From the NCBI RefSeq assembly GCF_022376445.1, contig NW_025955172.1:1-64000 (forward strand): a stretch of 64,000 bases of DNA, given 5' to 3'. The DNA is from Fomitopsis serialis (taxonomy: Eukaryota > Basidiomycota > Agaricomycetes > Polyporales > Fomitopsidaceae). Both the position numbers and the translations under genes were made by a program. This document shows, piece after piece, positions 1 to 9,923 of the stretch (the stretch's first letter is position 1; every line of letters starts with the position of its first letter). The notes below the pieces were generated by a model. That model ran no database searches, was not told the DNA's origin, and saw only the letters and a program-made list of their open reading frames with translations.

Positions 1-2024
1 CCAACGGGATAATGTTTGTGAAGTAAAGGTGCAATATACAGCCCTGACTTCACCGGTGAAAGCGCGGACCCCTGTCCCACTCCAAGGGGGGTCAAGGTTG
101 GCTCTGTAAGCTTCCCATTGAAGAGATATCGTGTGAACCTCCCATCAAGGTAATCAGCAAAGAATTCGCAGAGATCGTCCGCGAACCCTTGCTTCCTCAG
201 CATCGCAATCATCATTGTGTGATTGATCGAAGGATAGAACTGAGACACATCCAGCAAAAGCAAAGATGGCGTCAGGTCCCTGGCCCAGGCTTCATGCACA
301 AAGTGCGTCACCTGCATTCCCGCATCGACAGTACTGTGTTGTATAGTACCACCAAATTGGCATGGGTGTAAGATGCCGTATTTCTGGCCATCAAACTGCA
401 TGCGCTTGGCAAGGATCTTTTCAAAGAGCTTGCCAAAGACGCTGAGGAGGCATATCGGACAATATGCCTTGGCTTTAGAGTAATCCGGCTTATTAGGCTT
501 CGGGATCACTACAGTAATGGAGCGCTTGAACGCGCTCGGGAATTTGTGCATTTTAATGCATGCATTGTAATATGCTTTGAAAAAAGCATACACTTTAGGG
601 CCCCAATGAACAACATCAACGACATTGCCATTGCGGTCCCTGACCTCCTCAATCATGTGGAAAATGCGCTTAGCCCATTCCCAATTAACATGATCTTCAC
701 CCCCGACAGACGTGTTCGACGTGTCTGCCAAGTTCTCTGATATCTCCTCATTGGAGATATCCGGGAATGAGCGCTTCTCAAAGGACCGAAGTTCCTCCAG
801 GATTGACTCATCAATTGCCTTCGGGACGGAAGGCGTAAATTGTTCACGGAACTCCTCTTGGAGTTCCGCTTGTGAATTGATCGGTGTGCCGTCAGCGCGC
901 TTAATTTGTGCACCGGCGTCTAACCGTCTTGGTTTAGCCCAACTCACAAAATTGGAGATGAGCTGAGGGTGGGCCTTCGACAACACGTTGTCAAAGAAGG
1001 TGCGCTTCGCGCGGCGTGACGCCGCTCGAACCCATTTGAGCGTCTGCTTGAGGCGCTGTTGCACATGTTCGTGCCACTCATAATAGAGTCGGAATTGCTG
1101 GGATTGGTTCCCGAGCGTGTTCCGTGCATGGTGGACCATTGCACTTGAGATTTTGCACTGTTTGCGCACTTTTCTGGCGGCCTTGCTTGCTTTACTGCAT
1201 TCAAGGTTCCACCAAGATTTGGAGCGTCCGGTGCGATCAGGTTTGGCCGCCCCAGCTTTCCATTCTGCCGTGATGCCATTGAATAGGTCATCACCGGTGC
1301 GTTCGATATCATCAGCTGTATCCCACGAGGTGGGCAGCCGTGATATCAATTTGGCAACATTCGTACAAAAGATGTGCGCCTTAACGCCCGTCCGTTGTAT
1401 TGTCGCTTCAGGTTCCGGAGGAGAACCGGAAATAACCGCCCATGTGAGCGGCGAATGGTCGCTCATGTGTTTGGCTTGGGTCTGGACCTTGAAGTCCACT
1501 ACCTCATGATCACCACGGTACCAAAGAAGATCCAAGGTACGCGCAGCGGTCATGACATTGTTGGATTGCCAAGTGGCAGGTCCATCCTCTGAATTGCCCA
1601 ACAAGAGCTGGAGCTCCGTGGCCAAATCCCATAATTCCGCAACTTCGCGCCCATGCGGTGGGCGTTCGTTGTGAAAACGTGTCCGCTTGTCCCATGAAGG
1701 ATGGCGGAGATTAAAGTCGCCGACCATCACAGAGACGGCTGGCAGAGCATGAGTTACATTCAGCAGGTGCTTCACCGCCGCATGCTTCTCGCTGTCATTA
1801 TACACGTTCAGGACCGAGAACGGCCCGTCCGGCGTGTTCATTTCTACAAGCAGCGTGTCAGGGTGCGACACGGTGCCTGTGATCATGTGGGGGCTAGCCC
1901 CCTTCCATTTCCGGTTGACATATGTTGCCACCCAGGATTTGTTTGACGCGCCGAAGCACGTGAAGTTACGATGTGCAACGGTATTTTCATACTCGTCGCC
2001 ATCCTTGGACTTGCTGGATGGTAC

Positions 2025-2209
2025 TGTGAGAACAAGCGGAACGGCGGTCAACGAGCGCGAGTGTCCCGGGCGTGGACGATGCCCGAAGGGCAATCGCGTG
2101 AGGTAGGTACATCGAAAACTACGGTTTATATACCCTGACCTCCCTTATCTTCATTCAGGAACTATCTCGGCCGAGCTTGCGAGCTCGTGCCTAAACGCAT
2201 GTTCCAACA
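2025..2209 (-). repeat. LTR (3' LTR in element orientation)
   Basis: This 185-bp repeat matches 2904-3088 with two substitutions seen by eye (near 2044 and 2196). Target duplication copy GGTAC lies at 2020-2024. Confidence 0.93.
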
Positions 2210-2903
2210 CACTCCCCCGAGCGAAGCAAGCGAGTGCTCACGCGCACTCCCCGCAGTTCGACATCCGGCACTCCCCCAAGCTCAAATCCTCGTCTTCTCG
2301 CAGTCATCCAGCTCCGGCACCCATTCCAACACTCCGACATCCGGCCGATAGTCCATGCTCGCAATGAGCTACGACGGGCGACCCTTAGGTGCGAAGGTAA
2401 GGCGTAAAACGTATGGCGGCGCAATCCTCGTCCAAATCCGGCAACTTCAACATCTCCAGCGACGGCAGCGGTTCAATCAATGTCCTCGACGGACGGTTCG
2501 GCAGTGCCCTCAGCGGGCGGTTCGGTACCCTCGGCGGGCGGTTCAACGGTTCGACAACGGTTCGACGACGATGCCCTCAGCGGCGGGCAATGCGACGGTT
2601 CGGCGGTTCAGCGGTGGACAGCTTTGGCCCTGTCCCGGGCGGTTCGGTTCAGTTCAGCGGGTCGATCGTACGACGTGCGGCGGCAGTGGCGCGCGTGCGG
2701 CGTTCAACGGCGGGTAGACGACTTCAGCCTCGTCTAGGCAGGTGGGTCGACGGCGACGGCGGGAGTCTGCGGCATAGCGACGGCCAGCAGAGTATCGGCG
2801 AATGACAGCATGCACGCGAGGTACGGCGACGCAGCGAGCGGCGGGCTTTCAGCTGCCCCCAGAGCCTTCTGGTAGTAAACCCCCAGGTGGGCTGACGCGA
2901 TTG

Positions 2904-3088
2904 TGTGAGAACAAGCGGAACAGCGGTCAACGAGCGCGAGTGTCCCGGGCGTGGACGATGCCCGAAGGGCAATCGCGTGAGGTAGGTACATCGAAAACTA
3001 CGGTTTATATACCCTGACCTCCCTTATCTTCATTCAGGAACTATCTCGGCCGAGCTTGCGAGCTCGTGCCTAAATGCATGTTCCAACA
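2904..3088 (-). repeat. LTR (5' LTR in element orientation, with TATA box)
   Basis: This is the second 185-bp copy. On the minus strand it holds TATATAAA near 3005-3012, which would be the element's promoter. Target duplication copy GGTAC lies at 3089-3093. Confidence 0.92.
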
Positions 3089-3204
3089 GGTACACTTTTA
3101 ATGTGACCCCAGAAAATTTCTTGAACACAGACCACGTCATGATCTCTGAACTTTTCATCGCGTCGCTGTCATAGTGGAGAGGAGGGGCGGCGGGCACAGG
3201 AGCG

Positions 3205-3245
3205 AACCGAACGCGTATGTGGCTGAGAGATCGCGTCCCGATCTC
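3205..3245 (-). repeat. GATCGGGG dispersed repeat, copy 1
   Basis: On the minus strand the copy reads a GATCGGGA...GCGATC imperfect hairpin followed by TCTCAGCCACA. The LINE truncation point lies just next to it. Confidence 0.7.
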
Positions 3246-3329
3246 GCTACTAGTATTGCCGCAGTTTGCCCAAGGTACATAAGTTGCCTATGTACTTCAG
3301 ACGCTTGCTGGCTTTTGAAGCTATAAGGT

Positions 3330-3610
3330 CTGTACGTGGACTGCCGCGGAGACTACGCGACGTCCTCCTCCTCACGCAAAACAACCATTTTATGCGTCGA
3401 GTGGGGGGCGCCAAGATCTGATTCATCAAGCCTTCCGCGAGGTCGATTTCGTCCTGTTTCGAGAGGAATCCAGCGGGGAATCACCGTCTGGGCTCCAGAC
3501 GACTCCGTACGAGAGGTTTCTGGTCTGCGGGATATAGGTTATCGACTGACTCAGAGAGAAGGGTCACATAGGGCGGGACGCACCTTTCACGAGTCGCCTC
3601 AGCGACTCGG
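3330..3610 (-). other. Duplicated fragment of an unrecognised coding sequence
   Basis: On the minus strand one frame reads YIPQTRNLSY followed by GVVWSP and ends KSTSRKA with a stop. The plus strand at about 40990-41165 holds a related sequence (YIPQTRDLSY, VVWGP, then SRTRTKSTSSGSEA). The two keep this frame although whole blocks have been gained or lost between them. No family is recognised. The surrounding stretch 3172-3996 holds no other gene. Confidence 0.35.
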
Positions 3611-3996
3611 GACAGCAGTTTTTCGGACGCGTCGCTCGACATTGGCAAGAAGATAACTTAATGACCGCTAGATATCTGTGCATGCGCATGAAGTACACTG
3701 AACCCAGGCACGCTGCACTCTGAGCAGATGCGTCGCAGCCTGTAATAAGTCTGTAGCACTCGCGACCAGAATCGACATCGTCCCCATTCTTCCGCCAGCT
3801 CCATGCTCAAACCACCCCGACCTGGCTATATACCGTTACTGCTCGAGATATTTGGCTTGTATAATGACTTAACATGCATGAGCAACACATCATCAGCTTC
3901 CCAGGCACGCATGAGTGAGTCTTCACGTTACAAGTGATACGCAACAATGTACACGATGCGTACAGCAGGCGGAAAGACATCGTAACATTCCCAAGA

Positions 3997-4619
3997 TTAT
4001 GCTAGTACGTCCACTCGGTCAAGCTCGTCTACCTCGAAGCCGCGCCCGAACAGCTCGCCGTCGGGTTCGTACTCCCGGGCAAACCACACATAGTCGCTCC
4101 GAGGCTGCTGTCGATGCTTACGAATCGGACGAGTGTTGTTCGGCCAAGGGGAAGGAGAACGAGCGGGCCTCCAAGGTTTGCGTGCCCCCAAATTACGCTC
4201 GACTATCTCGTCGTAGTCGCTCCGGCCGCGGTGCTGCGGATGAAGCAGACGAGGATCATACACAGTTGACCTGCTCGGAGTCCCCGCGTACGTTCCCCGA
4301 TGCTTTCTCTCCTTCCTCAGCGCCTTCCTCAGCGCCTTCACCCTCGGGTGAATCGGCTTAGGCCCCTGAATCTCGAGAGCTACTTTGTCGTCGCGCGCCT
4401 CGAAGTCAGAGAGGAAGTCATCGTAGTAGCTGCGCTCCACCAGTCTGTCTTGGAGCCCACGCTCAACAATGGACGCATCAATAGCCGAGCGACTATCATT
4501 GCGCGCTCAGCCGCGAGATGAAAATGAATAGCGAGGGCTCACATGGCGATGGGGTGAGCGAACGCGATAGCCGTTGCCGCCACCAAAAGGACAGCAGAGG
4601 TGAGCGCACAGTGATGCAT
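3997..4619 (-). CDS. Small secreted protein, RDLEAR family, copy A (stop-loss variant)
   Basis: There are two exons, 4619-4543 and 4492-3997, joined over a 50-bp GT-AG intron, giving 190 residues. Exon 1 encodes a signal peptide of about 22 residues starting MHHCALTSAVLLVAA and ending AFA-HPIA. The mature part has the family opening VERGLQD and VERSYYDD, an FEARDD version of the DLEAR motif, a basic middle (KALRKALRKERKHRG), a second motif EIVERNLGARK, and the tail WFAREYEPDGELFGRGFEVDELD. The family stop TGA is changed to CGA, so the protein runs six residues further (RVDVLA). A TATA box at 4832-4837 and a candidate 49-bp 5'-leader intron (4712-4760) match the paralogues. This is the most diverged member, and its signal peptide start differs from the MRYST of all others. 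Function unknown; secretion is inferred. Confidence 0.75.
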
Positions 4620-5520
4620 AATGTCGTGTTTGCAACACAGATTTAGATCCCACGAAGAATTCAGGTGGAAGGAACGTGAGGCGTCAGAAAAGAGAACGAG
4701 GCTAGAGGGGTGCATGGGGTAAGCGCAACATTCAGACTACCGCCGTCGCTGAACACTGACTTGCCGGCAACCTACTCGGTGGGCTCGAAAGAAGAAAAGG
4801 AGCTGAAAGATACGGTAGACATATCTCTCCTTTTATAAGCTAGTGTGCGTGGCCGTGAACGGGCTTGTGATCTCAGCAACGATTCCATGATATCGCGCCG
4901 TTCATCGTCGGATAATTGTGCTTGATGGATCATTGCATTTGGATGATGGCGGTTCGCGATACGGAGGATCCTGTGAGGCAGCGTGGTGCATATGCGAATC
5001 ATTTCCTTGTCGTCGAGTATGAGCGGTGTGCTGCTACGGAGGAGAGCAGACTGGCAGGTTCAACTGCGCTAGCCACGGTTAGCATAAAGCATCGGCAATG
5101 TAGACTGAGGAACGGCGTCACTCTATGCTCAACTGCGAAGTAGTGAGGGCATTCATCCATAGTGGTCGAGCCCATATGATGGAAGATTGCATCACAGTTA
5201 CATTTGAACTTCATTGATCTTTGGCGATGTCGATCACCCCAGAGCACCCCATCGAATTACACCCACCGCATCACGACTGAATATAACGATGTCGCAAACA
5301 GGCTTGCAACGGCGCTCGATGCGGTCTGCAGATGTTTTGAATGTGCGAACGTGCGGAAAGCTTCGTGGACCGAGTACTGATACAGAAGAGATCAGAAAGA
5401 AATAGTTGCAATGGGCCGGAAACCCTTACGACATGTAAGCTGATGTGCAGAGAAATGACCGTTGGAGATACTCGCAACGGCCTCGGCGACAATCTTCGGA
5501 ATGAACGGGTTCACTGGGAT
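4620..5520. other. Upstream flank of copy A; no gene seen
   Basis: This is a diverged copy of the sequence upstream of the other secreted-protein genes (for example 12145-12900). It includes the conserved leader block ending GGTTGCCGGCAA (4761-4790, minus strand) and a shared block around 5010-5120. The CTGTCAA cluster found in four other promoters is absent here. No gene could be supported. Confidence 0.5.
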
Positions 5521-5870
5521 TCAGGAGAGCCAGCCGAGAGAGTCGTTAACAAGCTGGTCCACGTTGTTCTTCACCTGCGCTAGCTCATCGCCCCGCTTCG
5601 CTGATATATTCGGCGTCGTACTTGTTTTGGGACCGTCGACCTGAGGCCCGCGGTGCGCCTTTCCGATGGGGCTCGTAAAGAAGCTGCGCGCATGGCACAG
5701 CAAGAAGGGTATCGTACGCACAACTGGGGAAGACGAGCGGCCGGAGGTTCAAGCCGGCGATGAATGTCATCCCAGCAATCACGATGACGACGTACGACAG
5801 TCCGATATGCGGTTGTATGCGGGACTCCGTGCAGTTGCTGTAGACGCGGGCATGGTCGCATGGTTGCATT
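5521..5870 (-). pseudogene. Fragment of an unrecognised membrane protein
   Basis: A minus-strand frame at 5585-5869 holds a hydrophobic stretch (HIGLSYVVIVIAGMTFIAG) followed by a second one around LLAVPCAQLLYEP. It then goes out of frame into another open stretch with KRGDELAQVKNNVDQLVNDS. The pattern suits the C-terminal part of a multi-pass membrane protein with a cytoplasmic coiled tail. Only the first 40 bp or so recur in the right arm (about 46360-46425), so the inverted-repeat boundary falls here. No family is recognised. Confidence 0.35.
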
Positions 5871-5959
5871 GTAACAGGTGTACGCGATCAAGGATCAAGC
5901 TCAGGTCTCCCACCAACGAGCATCTCCTGTGGCGGGAGTGAGTCGACCGACGTACATCA

Positions 5960-7211
5960 GTTCGAAAGATGCAGAAAAGCTCACTCGGTTCGATACGCAG
6001 AAGTCCACGGGCTGCCGCGTCTGGTAAGCACCGTCGCACCTCTGCATGATACTCGTCTACACCAGATATGCCCGGCTTGTGGCAGAAGACGAGTTCTCTG
6101 GGGTTCAAACGGTCCTGCGTGACAATTTCGGCGAGACGATCCAGTCGCAGTACACGCAGATTCTCTTCGTCCAAGATCTCCTCCTGACTCGAGATCTTCA
6201 GCGCCAAGAAAGGCCGCGGTTCGGACGCGAGCTGGGAGAGCATGGGGACGACCCATTCGCCTCGGTCGTGGAAATGCAGACGGAGAGTTCGCAGATTGAC
6301 ATTACTGGTGAGTGTAGGAAATGCACCTTCGTCCCGGAGATCAACGATGAATGGAACCCAGAATATATTGTGTACGCACTGGCATTACTGGCCGGCCAAG
6401 ACGTGGGACTGGAGCCTAGGACGAGATGCTGGAGCGCGGGACCACCAGCGTCGATTAAATAGTCTGTTCACTGGCTGTAGCTCCTGCCTCCGGATGGATT
6501 GGATGTTCAGGGTGGGCAAGGACCTCAGATCGACGATGTCAGCGAGCATGTCGACCAACTCATCATACCATCTGATGTCTGACATGGCCATATGGTGAGC
6601 TTGAGGCGTGCGGAGACAGGCCTGAAGGACTCGGGCGAGTAATCCACCGCGGACCACCGGATGGTCCGGCAAATCAGAGTGGTTATGTTGGGAGGGCCGC
6701 GGCGGCCAAACGAGTGCAGCGACGGGAGCATATAGCCCCTGATTTCCACCTTCCTCACGTAAACAAACTGACTGAGCGTGGTCAGAGACCACGGCTGGGC
6801 GAAGAAGTTAAAGCCACATCGGTTCTCGAGGCGGATGTGCTCGACGTGCGAGAGTTTGCCAACAAAAAGGAGCGGGAAGGCGCGCGTGAGGGTCCACCCT
6901 GAGTAGCGGGGCGATATCTGAAGCACCCTTACGGATGAGCAGCAGTCCGCATGTCGAGAGAGGAAACTGGAGAGGGACCATGCCTGCGTGCTGTCGCGAA
7001 GGCGGCCTTGGCGGAGCAGATTGAGGCGACTGCGTGGGAGCCATGCTCGACAGACGCGTGCGCAGGAGAGAAGGGTTAAGCGATCGGGCCAGACGAAGTC
7101 GAGGATATGTTCACACAGCTCAACAGGGAGCTGGGGGGGGCGTCGTTCAACGAGTCGTGGTGGTGGTGGTGGTAGGAGGACCATCAAGCGATCTACAGTA
7201 AGAAGGCACAT
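5960..7211 (-). pseudogene. F-box protein, frameshifted copy
   Basis: The minus-strand frame from 7211 starts MCLLTVDRLM and gives the F-box LPVELCEHILDFVWPDR...VCRAWLP, then the same leucine-rich body as the copy at 44407-45788. It agrees to SARLKLT (near 6600), then loses frame relative to the intact copy (TMAMSDIRW there) and ends at 6525. Further downstream the old frame is broken again by TAA at HVLAGQ (near 6385), while the C-terminal part (ELVFCHK, GVDEYHAEVRRCLPDAAARG) is still readable down to about 5960. The product would lack the C-terminal third. It is a decayed partner of the intact gene in the other arm. Confidence 0.8.
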
Positions 7212-7454
7212 CAGTATGGTTCCTGAGTGTGGGAAAGGATTGTAGTATGGTCTTGATACTTACGCGGTTTTGAGGCGAGGCTCTGTTCCGCCATGTCCTC
7301 AGTCAAGTACTTCATTCTGACCGAAACTAGACAGCCTCTGAACAAGTTCAATTCTGATTCGTCTCGCATCGGCTGCCGAACACACGGGTTACTCCCTTCG
7401 CCCCCACAGAGATCCCTCTAAATGACCACACACCGACATGCGAACCACGACCTT

Positions 7455-7880
7455 CCTTACGGCCCAGTCGATCTCCCCGCGGCGACGTCCTCCAGAATCT
7501 ACTGCACGCTGATAGTTCCCGAGAGCGGCTTGAAGTCATGCAGCCGCGCAAATTTGAAAAGCGCCTTCAGGGGCGCAGTGCCTCGCGTGGGTGAGGGCGC
7601 GGAGAGAGAGAGAGCATGCAGGATGGTCGGCGAGTCAGTACTGGAACTGTGTCCCGCGTTCGCGACAGTATAATCCGCAGCCTTCTGTATCGCGTGCGTC
7701 GTACGTCTCGTTCATCCCCAATCCCGATCGTGCGCGCTGTGCCCTCGCCCTGGAGCGCGTACTCGCACTAGAGTGAGCGTCGGACAGACTCGAAGGCGGC
7801 GTGTGCGGGTGGTCTTCACAGGTATCATTTGATTTTGCTTCGGACACTGCATCTGGGACGCGACGCTGCACGACGACGAC
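7455..7880 (-). pseudogene. Aldo/keto reductase relic (C-terminal part)
   Basis: The minus strand retains parts of the last two exons of the AKR gene at 18681-19861: a readable YCRERGTQFQY (intact gene: YCRERGIQYQ) near 7640 and RALTHARHC...FKPLSGTISVQ near 7500-7600, followed by a stop where the intact gene has EHMREDVAA. The N-terminal half, including the catalytic Asp, Tyr, Lys and His, is missing. It is mirrored at 43950-44285. Confidence 0.75.
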
Positions 7881-7889
7881 ACGTCCGTG

Positions 7890-8795
7890 GTTGTGCCAAA
7901 CTCACACCTCATACGGGCCAATTGTTTTCACGTCGTCGTATCTCACAACGTTCATCCTCTCGCAGGGCCAATTCTACTGGCTGAATTATTCGAAGTACTG
8001 ATGCTAAGAGTCAGTCTTGGGGTGCTCTTTTGATTGCACATGGCCGGCGAGGCCATGATGTTTCTGACAGGCACCAGGAAGCGATGGTAGTGCCGTAGCA
8101 TGCATATATGCAGGTGAGTTGGTTGACAGCACTAGAGAAACTTCCTGAGCTGACATCACAGTCGCTACTGACGTTTCCTACGCAGTGCTGCTCCATGTAT
8201 CACATCGTCTGCGCCGAGAAATTCATTTGACCATGAGCATGGTTGATTTGGGCCATATCCGGCTCTTATGACGAGTCTCAGCGTCTCGCGAATAGGAACC
8301 ACGGAATAGCGGACTCGATGTTCAATCATGACATCCTGCTCGGCCGCAGGCCCTTCACCGTCTCAGCACCTTCCGTTTGATGATGCCTATTCGATAGGTC
8401 CGCAGCTCCTCATAAGCCCTCTGCAGTCCGCTGATGTGCGTCTTCTGTAGCTTGCAGAGATTGCGTTGTCAGTACCAGCTACTCGGGCAAGGACCGGCTC
8501 GGAGTTCGCGCTGACACTCTCAATCGCTTCGGACGGACATCTCTGTATGGACCATGCACGCAGTCGGGCGAAAAGCTTGTAGGCTACCTTACGGATGGTT
8601 GCGTCCCAATTTAACGGTCTGGCTGCGATGCTCTGACGCTGGCGATTGAAAGCCGTTCACTCATATCGGCTTCCGGAATCCCGTAGGTATGTACATCAGC
8701 GGTGCGCGTTTTTCCTGAAGATACAATCGCTATATTCCCGGGTGTTGCCATACCTTCCCGTATTGCGGGCATAGTGAGTTATCTTGTGCGGACTC
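7890..8795. other. Intergenic; no gene seen
   Basis: Parts (7890-8010) match 43650-43830 in inverted orientation as part of the arm. No frame with convincing coding character or splice pattern was found. Confidence 0.4.
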
Positions 8796-8799
8796 AGTC

Positions 8800-9129
8800 A
8801 TGACGCGAATGGGTGTGGCTGAAACTCGGTTGGTTATAGGTGGATTGATGCCGAGCCGCGTCAATGTGTTTCGACAATTCAAGCACCAGTGTGCTCTTGC
8901 GATGCCGAGTGACCGTTACGGCGCCAACTACAGGTACGTCGACTTGATGGCGCTCAAAAACGTGTTTGGACAGAACAGGTACTCACCGACTTTTCCCCTG
9001 AGTCCCTGCGCAGTGGCGGATGGTGTTTGGGATGTAACTGTCACATTGACACTTGAGGCCTGCACTCCTGGGATGGAAACCTTTGACGAAGTGGCGCAGG
9101 GGTGGGTAGGTGGGCTAATGGTGCCGTAG
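8800..9129 (+). CDS. Hypothetical short protein of the arm
   Basis: This is a 109-codon open frame. Its central part, MPSDRYGANYRYVDLMALKNV, resembles in the same frame a 62-codon minus-strand frame at 43042-43230 in the other arm (MPSDRRGTHYWYVKLRLTAL), but the two copies soon diverge and the match may reflect DNA identity only. There is no signal peptide, membrane helix or known motif. It could be an exon of a longer gene or a chance frame. Confidence 0.25.
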   Translation: MTRMGVAETRLVIGGLMPSRVNVFRQFKHQCALAMPSDRYGANYRYVDLMALKNVFGQNRYSPTFPLSPCAVADGVWDVTVTLTLEACTPGMETFDEVAQGWVGGLMVP

Positions 9130-9288
9130 ATGCATCCTCACATAAATTGCCTGCAGTGACGTCTCAGCCGAATCCCCCATCCTAGGAACCACTTGGTATA
9201 TCGATCTGCGGGACAGACGCCATCATTGTCAAACATTCTATCGGGCTACAGACATCCACCTTTGTCTCTTTCTTTCTACGCCTGCACT

Positions 9289-9923
9289 ATGCGGTTCCCC
9301 TTTGCGTTTTCTCTCGCGGCATTCTTTGCTTTTCTTTCCACCTCCGCGGCCTCGCAAGTCATTACCTTGACTGCAGCCAACTTTGACTCCGTAGTCAAGC
9401 ACGAGCCGCTGATCATGGTTGAATTCATTGCCTCGTGGTATGTGAATCTCTCGGCGCAAGGGCATCCTCTGACTCTTCTTATCCGTGCTCAGGTGTCCAC
9501 ATTGCCAGACGTTGGCTCCCATTTATGAGAGAACCGCGACAAACCTCCAAGGCACTGCGAAGTTTGCAAAGATCGACTGCTCCAAGGCTCCAGAGTCAGA
9601 GATCTGTAAGGCCAGCGGCATCCAGGGCTATCCGTACGTAGCTCCACGCTCTTGACTTCCGTAATTCTTGGATGTCATTGCGGGCTGTCGTTTAGGACAC
9701 TATTGATCTACCGCAACGGCCAGCACACGGAGTACAAGAACCAACGAGACGTCGCAGCATTGACTGACGCCATGTTAGCGCACATTCCAAAGTGCGTATG
9801 CAGCTATCTTCGTACTCCTCGCGTTCTGATCTCGTCGTGTTCTCCAGGAAGCCTCAACAACCGCTGTCCCGCCCCTCGAGAAGGCGGGTCCTAGGGCGTG
9901 CTCACGGTAAGAGGACACGATGA
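9289..9923 (+). CDS. Secreted thioredoxin-fold protein (PDI-like), intact copy
   Basis: Four exons, 9289-9437, 9493-9633, 9696-9791 and 9848-9923, with introns of 55, 62 and 56 bp and GT-AG borders, give 153 residues. Residues 1-22 (MRFPFAFSLAAFFAFLSTSA) form a signal peptide. One thioredoxin domain follows: strand LIMVEFIAS, active site WCPHC split by intron 1, the segment KFAKIDCSKAPES, and GYP with the conserved cis-proline before TLLIYRNGQ. This is the arrangement of a PDI a-type domain, but PDI usually has CGHC; the CPHC pair suggests a more oxidising or differently tuned dithiol. The C-terminus is short and very basic (KKPQQPLSRPSRRRVLG...KRTR) with no ER-retention signal, so release from the cell is possible. 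Role inferred: disulfide oxidation or isomerisation in the secretory pathway. The partner in the other arm is broken. Confidence 0.85.

Larger units (their letters stand above)
2025..3088 (-). mobile_element. Non-autonomous LTR retrotransposon (TRIM-like) inserted in the LINE
   Basis: Two 185-bp direct repeats, 2025-2209 and 2904-3088, differ at only two positions. They flank a 694-bp interior and the whole is bordered by the 5-bp target duplication GGTAC (2020-2024 and 3089-3093). Read on the minus strand the LTR begins TGTTGGAACA and ends TTCTCACA, the usual TG...CA ends, with a TATATAAA box near 3005-3012. A purine-rich GGGGGAGTG next to the 2209 end suits a polypurine tract and supports minus-strand orientation. 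The interior has no reverse transcriptase, integrase or protease. An 85-codon minus-strand frame at 2734-2991, starting inside the LTR, may be a gag remnant, but I do not recognise it. No clear tRNA primer site was found. Removing the element and one target copy restores the LINE frame exactly. Confidence 0.93.
1..3168 (-). pseudogene. LINE (non-LTR retrotransposon) polyprotein: endonuclease plus reverse transcriptase, 5'-truncated and interrupted
   Basis: The minus strand is open in one frame from 2024 to 1 and leaves the window before any stop. The frame resumes across the LTR insertion at 3168-3094, giving VVCVQEIFWG, the N-terminal part of an exonuclease-endonuclease-phosphatase domain. 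Downstream come the endonuclease motifs GDFNLRHPSWD and MSDHSPL, then a linker with KSWWNLECSKASKAARK, and the reverse-transcriptase palm beginning near 500 with FKRSITVVIPKPNKPDY, LLLLDVSQFYPSINHTMM (near 270) and PLGVGQGSALSP (near 60). The order endonuclease-linker-RT is that of fungal and animal LINE ORF2. The catalytic Asp pair of RT motif C lies beyond the left edge. A stop at 3169-3171 and the absence of the start of the endonuclease domain show 5' truncation, so the copy is dead even without the LTR insertion. Confidence 0.93.

Noticed and set aside
2355..2805. Three overlapping plus-strand frames in the LTR element interior
   Set aside because: They read a GC-rich GGCGGTTCGG-type low-complexity stretch, and element orientation is minus.
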